A stretch of DNA of 64,000 nucleotides, taken from positions 2,804,176-2,868,175 of the forward strand of contig NZ_CP051236.1 of NCBI RefSeq assembly GCF_017794765.1, in the 5' to 3' direction. Under the pieces are notes generated by a model. It did not search any database, was not told where the DNA came from, and saw only the letters and a program-made list of their open reading frames with translations. This DNA comes from Nitratireductor sp. (GTDB lineage: Bacteria > Pseudomonadota > Alphaproteobacteria > Rhizobiales > Rhizobiaceae). Shown piece by piece: positions 39,938 to 49,341 of the stretch. The first letter of the stretch is position 1; every line of letters begins with the position of its first letter. The position numbers and the translations under genes were made by a program.

Positions 39938-40915
39938 ATGTCAGACATGCGCAGTCCTTTAAGATCGATACTTTCCTGTTTTGCCCTGTGTGCTTCTCCG
40001 CTGATGGCGTTTTCCGCTCATGCACAGGAAGACGCGGCAGAAAAAGTCGACGGTCTTCTACGCCTGCCCGGCCTCAATAACTATGCACCGGCCTCAGTGG
40101 ACGACGCCCTCGCCACTGCGGAGACCGGTGAGGTAACACTTGTCGCACATCTGCAAGAAGGTGGTGATGAGATCCCGAATGGTCTCGTGTGGCGCATTTT
40201 TGGCACGCAACCAGGAGCCGATGAGAAGCTTCCGCTTGTGGCAACCGCACGTGGCGGCAACACTGTTTTCCAGCTCGCCCCCGGGAGCTATCTGGTTCAT
40301 GCAGCCTACGGCCGAGCCGGTGTCACAAAGAGGATAACGGTCGGACGTGAGCCGATGCGTGAGGATCTGTTCCTCGATGCGGGTGGCCTAAAGCTGAACG
40401 CAATCCTCCCCGGCGGCGTAAGAATTCCCCAGAATCAACTCCGCTTCTCAATCTATGAAGCAGGCGAGGACAATATCGGGGACGGCACCCTGATCCTGCC
40501 AGACGTTGAGCCTGGCAGCATCGTGCGTCTCAATGCAGGCACATATCATGTGGTCGCGAAATACGGCGCCATGAACGCCGTCATCCGCTCCGATATTCGT
40601 GTCGAAGCCGGAAAACTCACGGAGGCAACGGTCGAGCACCGCGCTGCCGATCTCACGATGAAGCTCGTGCGCGAACGCGGCGGCGAAGCCATTGCCGACA
40701 CCGCTTGGTCGGTGCTTACCGACACGGGTGAGATCGTCTACGAAACCGTCAGCGCCTATGCGTCCATGGTACTCGCCGAGGGTGATTACACCATTGTCGC
40801 CAAGAACCGTGACAGAATCTATCAACGAGATTTTTCTGTCATCCCCGGCCGTAACCAGGACGTGGAACTCCTTCCCACAGACCTGCTGGACACGCGCAAC
40901 CAGTTTCCGGATTGA
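39938..40915 (+). CDS. Conserved periplasmic protein of unknown function
   Basis: The likely start, ATG 39938 (MSDMRSPLRS), leads straight into a signal peptide (about residues 8-28, ending FSAHAQ), so the protein should be exported; the mature part is about 295 residues. It is rich in short beta-strand patterns that recur roughly every 90 residues (VWRIFGTQPGADEK..., LRFSIYEAGEDN..., AWSVLTDTGE...), each followed by a G-[ST]-Y or G-[DT]-Y turn (PGSYLVHAAYG, AGTYHVVAKYG, EGDYTIVAKN). This suggests about three similar beta-sandwich domains. I do not recognize a named family. It is divergent from the nitroreductase gene and ends at a hairpin shared with thrS. Confidence 0.75.
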   Translation: MSDMRSPLRSILSCFALCASPLMAFSAHAQEDAAEKVDGLLRLPGLNNYAPASVDDALATAETGEVTLVAHLQEGGDEIPNGLVWRIFGTQPGADEKLPLVATARGGNTVFQLAPGSYLVHAAYGRAGVTKRITVGREPMREDLFLDAGGLKLNAILPGGVRIPQNQLRFSIYEAGEDNIGDGTLILPDVEPGSIVRLNAGTYHVVAKYGAMNAVIRSDIRVEAGKLTEATVEHRAADLTMKLVRERGGEAIADTAWSVLTDTGEIVYETVSAYASMVLAEGDYTIVAKNRDRIYQRDFSVIPGRNQDVELLPTDLLDTRNQFPD

Positions 40916-40937
40916 TCCGGCTTTCACTGCATATGAA

Positions 40938-40965
40938 AAAAGCCGCGCAGTGTGGCACGGCTTTT
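40938..40965. terminator. Bidirectional intrinsic terminator between the periplasmic protein gene and thrS
   Basis: AAAAGCCG (40938-40945) and CGGCTTTT (40958-40965) form an 8-base stem with a 12-base loop. An A run precedes and a T run closes the stem, so it can work on both strands for the two convergent genes. Confidence 0.85.
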
Positions 40966-40988
40966 CCGGAATGACGCGCTGAATGGCC

Positions 40989-42977
40989 TCAGGCAGCCGC
41001 CACCTTCGCAGCCTTGCGCTTGAGGTCAGGCGGTGTTGCCTCATCCGCCAGCATCGCTGTCACATCAGCCAGCGACATGGATGCCTGGTCGCGGCTGCCA
41101 AGACGGCGGATATTGACCGTGCCTTCTTCCGCCTCACGCTTGCCACAGACGAGGATGACCGGGACCTTGGCCAACGAATGTTCGCGGACCTTGTAGTTGA
41201 TCTTCTCGTTGCGCAGATCCGCTTCCGCAAGCAGCCCTGCTTCCTTCAGCGTCTCCGTCACTTTGAGCGCATACTCATCGGCATCGGAGGTGATCGTTGC
41301 CACAACCACCTGCACAGGCGCGAACCACAGCGGGAAATGTCCTGCATAGTTTTCGATCAAAATGCCAAGGAAGCGCTCCATCGACCCGCAGATCGCCCGG
41401 TGAACCATCACCGGTTGCTTCTTCTCCGAATCCTGATCGATATAGAACGCGCCAAAGCGCTCCGGCAGGTTGAAGTCGATCTGTGTTGTGCCGCACTGCC
41501 ACTGGCGGCCAATGGCGTCCTTCAGCACATAATCGAACTTCGGACCATAAAACGCTCCGTCGCCAGGATTGATCGCCGTCTTGATCCGTCCGCCCGACTG
41601 CTCGGCGATCTGCACCAAAACCTTGCTCATTATTTCCTCGGCGTGATCCCATAGCGCATCGGAACCGACACGTTTCTCAGGCCGCGTGGAAAAATAGACC
41701 GTGATCTCCTCAAAGCCGAAATCGGCATAGGTGGACAGAATCAGATCGTTGATCTTGAGGCACTCGGCGGCGAGCTGCTCTTCCGTGCAGAAGATGTGGG
41801 CATCGTCCTGCGTGAAGCCGCGCACGCGCATCAGCCCGTGTAGCGCGCCGGACGGCTCATAGCGATGCACATTGCCGAATTCAGCCAGACGAATGGGCAG
41901 GTCGCGATAGGATTTTAGGCCATGCTTGAAGATCTGCACGTGACCGGGGCAGTTCATCGGCTTCAGCGCGAACGTACGGGTGTCTTCCGCCTCGTCGTCC
42001 GCGCACTCGACCTTGAACATGTTTTCCTTGTACCAGCCCCAGTGGCCAGACGTCTCCCAGAGGCTCTTGTCGAGCACCTGCGGCGCATTCACCTCGTCAT
42101 AGCCATCGGTCGCGAGCCTGCGGCGCATATAGCTGACAAGGTTCTGGAACATGCGCCAGCCCTTGGAATGCCAGAAGACAACGCCCGGACCCTCTTCCTG
42201 GAAATGGAAAAGGTCCATCTCGCGTCCGAGACGACGGTGATCGCGTTTTTCGGCCTCTTCCAGCATATGAAGATACTGGTCGAGCTCCTCCTGGGTTTGC
42301 CAGGCCGTACCATAGATGCGGGTCAGCATCGGATTGTTGGCATCGCCGCGCCAATAGGCGCCGGCCACCTTCATCAGCTTGAATGCCTTGCCGATCTGGC
42401 CAGTCGAGACCATGTGCGGACCGCGGCAAAGGTCGAACCAGTCGCCCTGCGCATAGATCTTGACATCCTGATCCTCGGGGATCGCATCAATTAGTTCGAC
42501 CTTGTAGCTCTCGCCCTTCTCGGAAAACACCTTCTTTGCCTTTTCACGCGACCAGACTTCCTTTGTGAAAGGCTTGTTGCGCGCAATGATCTCCGCCATC
42601 TTCTTCTCGATAACCGGCAGGTCCTCGGGCGTGAAAGGCTCATTGCGGGCGAAATCGTAATAAAAACCGTTCTCGATCACCGGGCCGATGGTGACCTGCG
42701 TGCCGGGCCACAATTCCTGTACGGCTTCTGCAAGCACATGGGCTGCATCATGCCGGATGAGCTCCAGCGCGCGTGGATCGTCACGAGTGATGATCTCGAT
42801 GTCGCCGGACTTGCCGACGGGATCGGACAGGTCGCGAACGGTTCCGTTCAGCGCATAGGCGACGGACTTCTTGGCAAGCGATTTGGAAATGCCGCCGGCA
42901 ATATCGGCACCGGTCGTTGCCGCGTCATAGTCGCGAACGGATCCATCGGGAAATTTCAGGGAAACGGCTTCGGCCAT
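40989..42977 (-). CDS. thrS: Threonine-tRNA ligase
   Basis: The start is taken at ATG 42977 ([13 protein letters not shown]), with AAGGAGAAG as ribosome binding site, giving 662 residues; an upstream in-frame ATG at 43007 lacks such a site. The domain order is an N-terminal TGS domain (about 1-65), the editing domain with the [16 protein letters not shown] zinc-type motif, the class II catalytic core with [17 protein letters not shown] and [13 protein letters not shown], and a C-terminal anticodon-binding domain. It charges tRNA-Thr and edits Ser-tRNA-Thr. No T-box or other leader structure was evident. Confidence 0.97.
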   Translation of the reverse strand: MAEAVSLKFPDGSVRDYDAATTGADIAGGISKSLAKKSVAYALNGTVRDLSDPVGKSGDIEIITRDDPRALELIRHDAAHVLAEAVQELWPGTQVTIGPVIENGFYYDFARNEPFTPEDLPVIEKKMAEIIARNKPFTKEVWSREKAKKVFSEKGESYKVELIDAIPEDQDVKIYAQGDWFDLCRGPHMVSTGQIGKAFKLMKVAGAYWRGDANNPMLTRIYGTAWQTQEELDQYLHMLEEAEKRDHRRLGREMDLFHFQEEGPGVVFWHSKGWRMFQNLVSYMRRRLATDGYDEVNAPQVLDKSLWETSGHWGWYKENMFKVECADDEAEDTRTFALKPMNCPGHVQIFKHGLKSYRDLPIRLAEFGNVHRYEPSGALHGLMRVRGFTQDDAHIFCTEEQLAAECLKINDLILSTYADFGFEEITVYFSTRPEKRVGSDALWDHAEEIMSKVLVQIAEQSGGRIKTAINPGDGAFYGPKFDYVLKDAIGRQWQCGTTQIDFNLPERFGAFYIDQDSEKKQPVMVHRAICGSMERFLGILIENYAGHFPLWFAPVQVVVATITSDADEYALKVTETLKEAGLLAEADLRNEKINYKVREHSLAKVPVILVCGKREAEEGTVNIRRLGSRDQASMSLADVTAMLADEATPPDLKRKAAKVAAA

Positions 42978-43088
42978 CAGAGACTTCTCCTTATCCAGTC
43001 CCGCCAACGAGCGCGGGTGGTCTTGGTGTATGTAAGCAAGGGGCGTTTAGCGCCATCAGCCCGGGGCGTAAACCCCTTTTCGGGTCGT

Positions 43089-43406
43089 TTAAAGCCGCCA
43101 GTAGCGCCACGGTGTCCACCATTTCAGGCGGTTCCCTAGACGATCCGGCACCGGATCGACACCGTGGGTACCGCCCGGCCCGCAGCGCAAGAGGCGAAAA
43201 AGCCCCATCCAGCCGCCAGCCCACAGACCATGGCGCGCAATCGCCTCATAAGCATATTCGGAACAGGTGGGGAAATGCCGGCAGGAATTGCCGATGAAAC
43301 CCGACAGAGTGAGCTGGTAGAACCGCACCAGCGCCGTGCCCACCACACGCCCCGGGGTTTTGGGCCAGGGACCCTGCCAGTTTCGGCTTCGCGCGGCGTC
43401 TGACAT
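43089..43406 (-). CDS. yidD: Membrane protein insertion efficiency factor YidD
   Basis: The 105-residue protein from ATG 43406 has the full YidD signature: YQLTLSGFIGNSCRHFPTCSEYAYEAI, with the conserved cysteines, then HGLWAGGWMGLFRLLRCGP. YidD assists YidC-dependent insertion of inner-membrane proteins. The gene is not next to rpmH/rnpA here; it starts 4 bases after the iron-sulfur scaffold gene, in the arrangement I recall from other rhizobia. Confidence 0.93.
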   Translation of the reverse strand: MSDAARSRNWQGPWPKTPGRVVGTALVRFYQLTLSGFIGNSCRHFPTCSEYAYEAIARHGLWAGGWMGLFRLLRCGPGGTHGVDPVPDRLGNRLKWWTPWRYWRL

Positions 43407-43410
43407 ACTG

Positions 43411-43857
43411 TCAGGCGGCAGCGCCCGCGCGCGCCTTCTCGATCTGGTCGATCGCATCCACCACCGCATCGAACGTCAGCAGCGTGGACGCATGACGTGC
43501 CTTGTAGCCACGCACCGGCTCCAGATATTTCAGGTCTTCAAAACGACCGGATGGCGGTGCACCCTCTTCCTTGAGCATGGCGTACATTTGTTCACGGACC
43601 TGCCGCAACTCGCCGAAACTCGCTCCCAGCACATGAGCAGCCATAATTGACGATGAAGCCTGTCCAAGAGCGCAGGCTTTTACTTCATGTGCGAAATCGA
43701 CCACCGTGTCATCTTCAACCCTGAGGTCGACCACAACAGTCGAACCACAAAGCTTGGAATGCGCCTTCGCAGAAGCATCCGGCGCTTCCAGCCGCCCGAT
43801 GCGCTGAATATTGCCGGCAAAACCAAGAATCTTCGCGTTGTAGACGTCATCGAGCAT
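43411..43857 (-). CDS. Iron-sulfur cluster assembly scaffold (IscU/SufU-like) protein
   Basis: Translation from ATG 43857 (MLDDVYNAKIL) gives 148 residues. Two of the three usual cluster cysteines are in SKLCGSTVV and KACALGQASSS. The third, normally in an R-x-x-C-x-x-L pattern, is replaced in GYKARHASTLLTF by Ala/Ser/His. The fold and overall match still place it with IscU/SufU scaffolds. The changed third ligand may mean a different cluster site or a regulatory role. It is followed at 4 bases by yidD and divergent from folE. Confidence 0.8.
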   Translation of the reverse strand: MLDDVYNAKILGFAGNIQRIGRLEAPDASAKAHSKLCGSTVVVDLRVEDDTVVDFAHEVKACALGQASSSIMAAHVLGASFGELRQVREQMYAMLKEEGAPPSGRFEDLKYLEPVRGYKARHASTLLTFDAVVDAIDQIEKARAGAAA

Positions 43858-43931
43858 GGAATTTCCGTTCTGCCGCAACCGAAACACATCAAAGTCGCTT
43901 CGGCACCTTCCCTTCTGCCTCAAGCCACTTA

Positions 43932-43937
43932 TATAAT
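43932..43937 (+). promoter_or_regulatory. Candidate -10 box upstream of folE
   Basis: A perfect TATAAT lies 163 bases before folE. The -35 region at 17-18 bases spacing (TTCCCT) is a weak match. If used, the folE leader would be about 155 bases and include a small CCCTG/CAGGG hairpin near 44067-44083. Confidence 0.35.
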
Positions 43938-44099
43938 GAACGCTGTGGGCCCACGACAAGGCATGATGCCGTTGTGGGTGCCAGTTTCGCGCACGCCGCT
44001 GTCGGGCCGGGCTGAGATTTTTCTCCATTACCCGCTGGATAAGGCCGTGAACCGTTCAACTCGTCCCTGCCGAGACAGGGACTACGGGAGACGCCTTCT

Positions 44100-44765
44100 A
44101 TGGACGCTGTTATCAAGAATTTTCCGCCTCATGCCGAGAAGGGTGAGAAAATCGCGGAGACAAAATCTTACATGGACAAGCCGGCTACTGATCGTCCATC
44201 TCAAGAAGAGGTGGAAAACGCTGTGCGCACCCTTTTGCGCTGGACCGGTGACGACATCGCCCGTGAGGGCCTTGTCGAAACGCCCAAGCGCGTGGCCAAG
44301 GCCTACCGCGAGATGTTCTCCGGTTACGATCAGTGCCCCGCCGAGGAACTGGGGCGAACCTTTGAAGAGGTGCAGGGCTACAACGACATGGTCCTTATCA
44401 AGGACATCTCGTTCCACTCGCACTGCGAACATCATATGGTGCCGATCATCGGCAAGGCGCACGTAGCCTATTTGCCGGATGGGAAGGTGGTCGGCCTGTC
44501 CAAGATCGCCCGCGTCGTCGACATCTTCGCGCGCCGCCTGCAGACGCAGGAAGCCATGACCGCGCAGATTGCCCATGTGATCCAGGATGTTCTGAAACCA
44601 CGCGGCGTGGCCGTTCTGGTTGAGGCCGAGCACATGTGCATGGCCATGCGCGGTATCCGCAAGCAGGGCTCCGTCACGCTCACCACCACGTTTACGGGCG
44701 CATATCGAGAAGATCTTCAGGAGCAGGCGCGCTTCATGACCATGCTGCGCGACAATCACCGCTGA
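44100..44765 (+). CDS. folE: GTP cyclohydrolase I
   Basis: The 221-residue protein opens the GTP ring to give dihydroneopterin triphosphate for tetrahydrofolate synthesis. The zinc ligands are in SHCEHHMVP and the later AEHMCM, and the [13 protein letters not shown] and [16 protein letters not shown] blocks are diagnostic of the canonical FolE (type IA). The ATG is preceded by GGGAGA. The stop overlaps the hisI start by one base (TGATG), so the two are coupled. Confidence 0.97.
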   Translation: MDAVIKNFPPHAEKGEKIAETKSYMDKPATDRPSQEEVENAVRTLLRWTGDDIAREGLVETPKRVAKAYREMFSGYDQCPAEELGRTFEEVQGYNDMVLIKDISFHSHCEHHMVPIIGKAHVAYLPDGKVVGLSKIARVVDIFARRLQTQEAMTAQIAHVIQDVLKPRGVAVLVEAEHMCMAMRGIRKQGSVTLTTTFTGAYREDLQEQARFMTMLRDNHR

Positions 44766-45211
44766 TGACGACATTGAGCTTTCCTCCGGCCCCATCCGAC
44801 AAGGCCGCGCTTGAAGAAGGCGCGGCTTTTTCGCCGCGCTTTGACGCCAACGGCCTTCTTACGGCGGTGGTAACGGATGCCGAAACCAACGCAATCCTGA
44901 TGGTTGCACACATGAATGCCGAGGCATTGGCGATGACACTACAGACCGGCATTGCCCATTACTGGTCGCGCTCGCGAGGTCAGCTCTGGAAGAAGGGCGA
45001 GACCTCCGGCAACGTCCAGCACATTGTCTCCATCGCCACGGACTGCGATCAGGATGCGGTGCATTTGAGCGTGAAGGTTGCCGGCGATGGCGCAACCTGC
45101 CACACCGGCCGGCGTTCCTGTTTCTACAGAAACGTCTCCGTGCGTGATGGCAAGGCGGTTCTGATCGACCTCGGCATGAAGCCTTTGGATCACAAAGACG
45201 GACACGCTTGA
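44765..45211 (+). CDS. hisI: Phosphoribosyl-AMP cyclohydrolase
   Basis: This 148-residue histidine biosynthesis enzyme opens the adenine ring of phosphoribosyl-AMP. The motifs [27 protein letters not shown] with metal ligands, and [10 protein letters not shown] with the zinc cysteines are all intact. No HisE domain is fused. It overlaps folE by one base; both enzymes act on purine rings with zinc, but the pairing is probably just operon structure. Confidence 0.97.
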   Translation: MTTLSFPPAPSDKAALEEGAAFSPRFDANGLLTAVVTDAETNAILMVAHMNAEALAMTLQTGIAHYWSRSRGQLWKKGETSGNVQHIVSIATDCDQDAVHLSVKVAGDGATCHTGRRSCFYRNVSVRDGKAVLIDLGMKPLDHKDGHA

Positions 45212-45403
45212 CCAAAAGTCGGTCTCGATTTCTTGATCGCCTGCGGCGTAGACTTTCTTCTCGGGAACGCACATCTAGAGTCTGGCATATCCGCCAGGTT
45301 CCCCGGTGAGGCAGCGTTGAACCGTTCGGTTCGCCAAAGCGACGCATATTCACCAATTTGATACAGTTCCCGGGCATGATGCCAAGGGGACGAGGAGATG
45401 ATC

Positions 45404-46384
45404 ATGCTCGATTGGGCATCTCTACGCAGGAAGCAAGACAGCAGGCAGGGCGACTTGGGTTCGCCTGAACCACCCGTGGCCGAGCGGGTGCCTGCACCAA
45501 ATCCTCGCAACGGTATCGCCCTTGCCCTCGGCGGCGGCGCTGCACGCGGCTGGGCCCATATCGGTGTACTGCGCGCGCTCGACGAAGCGAACATCCCCAT
45601 TGGCATGATTGCCGGCACCTCCATCGGCGCGCTGGTGGGTGGCTGTTATCTGGCGGGAAAGCTGGATGAACTGGAAGATTTTGCCCGCTCCCTGACCAAG
45701 CGGCGTATCTTCGGATTGCTCGATATCAATTTCGGCGGCAGCGGTCTGTTTGGCGGCATGAAGCTCACGGCGCGCATGGAAGAGCATCTACGGGGCGTGA
45801 CCTTTGACGATCTCTCAAAGCCGTTTGTCTGCGTCGCAGCGGAAATTCGCACCGGCCACGAGATCTGGCTATCGAGCGGGTCGCTGATCACCGCGATGCG
45901 AGCCTCCTACGCCTTGCCTGGCGTTTTCGAACCAGTCACTTGCAACGGTCGAGTGCTTGTTGACGGTGCACTCGTCAACCCGGTCCCTGTTTCTGCCTGC
46001 CGAACCTACGAGCAGCCTCTCGTCATGGCCGTCAACCTCCATTACGATCTGTTTGGACGCGCGGCAGTCATCAAGCATGCAGCAGATATGCCCCGGGAAA
46101 CGGAGCAAGGCGACAAAGCTCCGCTTGTGGTGGAAAAGGGCCCGCATCAGCGCGATCAGCGGCTCGGCATTACCGGTGTGATGGTCGAAGCCTTCAACAT
46201 CATTCAGGATCGAATTTCGCGCGCCCGTATGGCGGGCGACCCGCCGGACCTGTCGCTCCAGCCCAAGCTCGGCCACATCGGCCTTACGGAGTTCCACCGT
46301 GCCGATGAAGCCATTGCGATCGGCTACGAGACCACCCAGGCCCGCCTCTCAGAGCTCGACCGGATCATCACCGTCCTGGGGTGA
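45404..46384 (+). CDS. Patatin-like phospholipase family protein
   Basis: The ATG at 45404 is 6 bases after GAGGAG and is preferred over the one at 45398; the product has about 326 residues. The oxyanion hole (LALGGGAARGWAHIG), the nucleophile elbow GTSIG and the catalytic aspartate in VDGALVNP form a complete Ser-Asp dyad. This fits RssA-like bacterial patatins, which hydrolyse phospholipids or other acyl esters. There is no signal peptide, so it is probably cytoplasmic or peripheral to the membrane. It converges on recJ with 9 bases between stops. Confidence 0.9.
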   Translation: MLDWASLRRKQDSRQGDLGSPEPPVAERVPAPNPRNGIALALGGGAARGWAHIGVLRALDEANIPIGMIAGTSIGALVGGCYLAGKLDELEDFARSLTKRRIFGLLDINFGGSGLFGGMKLTARMEEHLRGVTFDDLSKPFVCVAAEIRTGHEIWLSSGSLITAMRASYALPGVFEPVTCNGRVLVDGALVNPVPVSACRTYEQPLVMAVNLHYDLFGRAAVIKHAADMPRETEQGDKAPLVVEKGPHQRDQRLGITGVMVEAFNIIQDRISRARMAGDPPDLSLQPKLGHIGLTEFHRADEAIAIGYETTQARLSELDRIITVLG

Positions 46385-46393
46385 CCCGCGCTT

Positions 46394-48175
46394 TCATGCG
46401 CTGGCCGCATCCTGAAGCCGCATCTGGATGCGCTTCGTTCCATTCCAGTGATTGGCCGCCAGCGTCCCCGCAACGTGGATCGTCGCGCCGCGGTTGGCGA
46501 AAAGGAAATTGCCGAGGTCAGTTTCGGCGGCCCGGAAGGCAATGGCCTCCATACGCGCACCTGTCTGGGAGCGCAGATCAACACGCACATGACCGTTGCC
46601 CACGATGCGCGCATCGGCCAGGCGGTGGCGCGGCAGCGCCAGAACCGGTGTCGAGTGACCAGAACCAAATGGCCCAGCGGTCTCCAACGCATCGAGCAGC
46701 GCAAAATTCGCCCCATCGGCAGAGAGTGCAGCATCGATCTTCAGGCTTTCGGCATCCCTCAGCTTCTTCACCGCGCTAGCGGCTCGCTCCTCGAAATACG
46801 CCCGAAGCGGCCCGAGCTTATCGCGCTCGATGGTAATCCCGGCAGCCATGGCATGGCCGCCGCCTTTGACCAGCAGCCCTTCGGAGACGGCTTCACGAAC
46901 AATTTTGCCCAGATCGAAACCCGGAATCGAGCGCCCGGAGCCTGTGCCCTTGCCGCTCGGATCGAAAGCGATCGCAAAGGTCGGTCGCCTTGCATGGTCC
47001 TTGAGACGAGACGCCAGAAGACCGACGATGCCCGGATGCCAGCGATCGCTCGCGGTAACAAGCACGGCGGGCCCCTCACCGGCCATCAACTCCGCGTCCG
47101 CCTCGGCCTTCGCCTCCGCGAGCATCACCGTTTCCATGTCCTGACGCTCGGTGTTCAGCCGGTCGAGTGTCTCTGCGATTTTCGCGGCTTCGGCCGGATC
47201 GTCGCTGGCGAGCAGATTGCTGCCCAGAGCCGCGTTGCCTATACGGCCACCGGCATTGATGCGCGGCCCGATCATGAAGCCGAGATGGTAAGGGTTGAGT
47301 GGTTCGCCGATGCGCGACACGCGTGCCAGCGCTGCCAGTCCCGGCGTTTTCATCTGACGCGCGGCCAAGAGCCCCTTCACCACGAAGGCGCGGTTGACAC
47401 CCACGAGCGGCACCACATCGCACACCGTTCCAAGCGCCACGAGATCAAGAAGCCCCAGCAGATCCGGCGCTGCCTTGGGCGCCCTCTCCTGGCGAAGACG
47501 TTTAACCGTTTGCACCAAAGCCAGGAACACAACCCCGGCGGCACACAAGAAGCCCTGCCCCGATAGATCATCTTCCCGGTTCGGGTTCACCACCGCGACC
47601 GCCTCCGGCAACTCGCCGCCTACCTGGTGATGATCGAGAACCACCACGTCGGCGCCCGCCTCAGTCGCCGCTGCGATGGCGGCGGCGCTGTTGACCCCGC
47701 AGTCGACGGTGACAATCAGGCTCGCCCTGCCAGCGAGCTCTCTCATCGCCTCGGGATTTGGTCCATAGCCCTCGAAAATCCTGTCCGGAATGTAGATTTC
47801 GGATGCAATGCCGTAGTGCGCCAGAAAGCGCTTCATCATGGCCGAGGAAACAGCGCCATCGACATCGTAGTCGCCGAAGATCGCGACCCTCTCGCCGTGC
47901 TGAACAGCGCGAGCCAGCCTTTCGGCGGCTTTCTCCATGTCGGTCAGGCTCGCTGGATCGGGCAGGAGATCACGAATTGTGGGGTCGAGAAACCGCTTGG
48001 CCTCGTCCATCTCCACCCCGCGGCCAGCCAGAACGCGCGCAACGATTTCGGGAATACCATGGGTCTGCGCCATCGCCAGCGCGACATTCTCGCCGCGCAG
48101 GTCCAGCCGATGTTCCCACGCAAGGCCGCGTGCAGAGTGCCGTACATCCAGGAAGTATCGCTTGTCGCCAGTCAT
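46394..48175 (-). CDS. recJ: Single-stranded-DNA-specific exonuclease RecJ
   Basis: The 593-residue protein has the DHH/DHHA1 layout: FGDYDVDGAVSSAMM, VDCGVN, LDHHQVGGELP and later PRINAGGRIG and the KGGGHAMAAG block in DHHA1, then an OB domain at the C-terminus. These supply the manganese-binding residues for 5'-3' digestion of single-stranded DNA in recombination and mismatch repair. It is the last gene of the leftward run aminotransferase-hom-glpX-recJ, 51 bases after glpX. Confidence 0.96.
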   Translation of the reverse strand: MTGDKRYFLDVRHSARGLAWEHRLDLRGENVALAMAQTHGIPEIVARVLAGRGVEMDEAKRFLDPTIRDLLPDPASLTDMEKAAERLARAVQHGERVAIFGDYDVDGAVSSAMMKRFLAHYGIASEIYIPDRIFEGYGPNPEAMRELAGRASLIVTVDCGVNSAAAIAAATEAGADVVVLDHHQVGGELPEAVAVVNPNREDDLSGQGFLCAAGVVFLALVQTVKRLRQERAPKAAPDLLGLLDLVALGTVCDVVPLVGVNRAFVVKGLLAARQMKTPGLAALARVSRIGEPLNPYHLGFMIGPRINAGGRIGNAALGSNLLASDDPAEAAKIAETLDRLNTERQDMETVMLAEAKAEADAELMAGEGPAVLVTASDRWHPGIVGLLASRLKDHARRPTFAIAFDPSGKGTGSGRSIPGFDLGKIVREAVSEGLLVKGGGHAMAAGITIERDKLGPLRAYFEERAASAVKKLRDAESLKIDAALSADGANFALLDALETAGPFGSGHSTPVLALPRHRLADARIVGNGHVRVDLRSQTGARMEAIAFRAAETDLGNFLFANRGATIHVAGTLAANHWNGTKRIQMRLQDAASA

Positions 48176-48226
48176 CGCCGACTAGGTTTCACAGAGGACG
48201 AACAATGGCAAGCGGCCTTGAGGTTC

Positions 48227-49204
48227 TCAGAACTTGTCCAGGTCCTGATGACGGGCGATGATCTCGCGCACCGTCTGAGAGGAGGAACGCATGACAATGG
48301 TGTGCGTGGATATCTGGTCCCGGCCGAACTTGACGCCGGAAAGCAGGTTGCCATCCGTCACACCGGTTGCGGCAAACAACACATCTCCCTTAGCCATCTC
48401 ATCCATGCGATAGACCTTGTTTGGGTCTGAAATGCCCATCTTCGCCGCGCGCGCGATCTTTTCCTCGGTATTGAGTTGCAGGCGTCCCTGCATCTGCCCC
48501 CCGATACAGCGCAATGCGGCTGCCGCCAGAACACCCTCAGGCGCACCGCCGATGCCAAGATAAATATCGATCCCGGTTTCATCCGGATCGGTCGTATGAA
48601 TCACGCCGGCCACGTCACCGTCGCCGATCAGCCGGATCGCAGCACCCGTTCCGCGCACTTCCTCGATCAGACGCGCATGGCGGGGCCGGTCGAGAATGCA
48701 GGCAGTGATCTCGTTGACTGGCACACCCTTGGCCTTTGCCAGCGCCTCGATATTTTCCACGGCGGGAGCATCGAGATCGACGACGCCTTCGGGATAACCG
48801 GGACCGACAGCGATTTTTTCCATGTAGACGTCGGGCGCGTAAAGCAGGCTGCCTCGCTCGGCGATGGCGATTACCGCCAGAGAGTTGGGCAGGTTCTTGG
48901 CGCAGATCGTGGTGCCCTCAAGCGGATCGAGCGCGATATCGACCTCAGGACCTTCGCCCACACCCACTTCTTCTCCGATATAGAGCATCGGCGCTTCATC
49001 GCGCTCGCCTTCGCCAATCACCACAGTGCCCTTGATCGGCAGGCGGTTGAGCTCCGAGCGCATCGCATCTACGGCAACCTGATCGGCCGCTTTTTCGTCG
49101 CCACGGCCACGCAGCCTTGCCGCAGCCACAGCCGCGCGCTCCGTCACACGAACGAGTTCCAGTGTGAGTATGCGGTCGAGACCCGCCTGCGTGGCTTTCA
49201 ACAT
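48227..49204 (-). CDS. glpX: Class II fructose-1,6-bisphosphatase
   Basis: The 325-residue GlpX protein contains VVIGEGERDEAPML, the metal-binding DPLEGTTICAKN and GIGGAPEGVLAAAALRCIGG. It removes the 1-phosphate of fructose 1,6-bisphosphate in gluconeogenesis, using manganese. It lies between hom and recJ, an order I recall as conserved in rhizobia. Confidence 0.96.
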   Translation of the reverse strand: MLKATQAGLDRILTLELVRVTERAAVAAARLRGRGDEKAADQVAVDAMRSELNRLPIKGTVVIGEGERDEAPMLYIGEEVGVGEGPEVDIALDPLEGTTICAKNLPNSLAVIAIAERGSLLYAPDVYMEKIAVGPGYPEGVVDLDAPAVENIEALAKAKGVPVNEITACILDRPRHARLIEEVRGTGAAIRLIGDGDVAGVIHTTDPDETGIDIYLGIGGAPEGVLAAAALRCIGGQMQGRLQLNTEEKIARAAKMGISDPNKVYRMDEMAKGDVLFAATGVTDGNLLSGVKFGRDQISTHTIVMRSSSQTVREIIARHQDLDKF

Positions 49205-49341
49205 GTATCCAGATCCTGATGTTCACCGCCTTCCATGGGCGGCGGCTTCTTGTGGCAAAGACGGCGCGGCACGGCAAGACCCCGGTCGCCCCGTCAAAAA
49301 CATGAATCGATTGAATAAATGTGACAGGCTCGAAATGTGCG

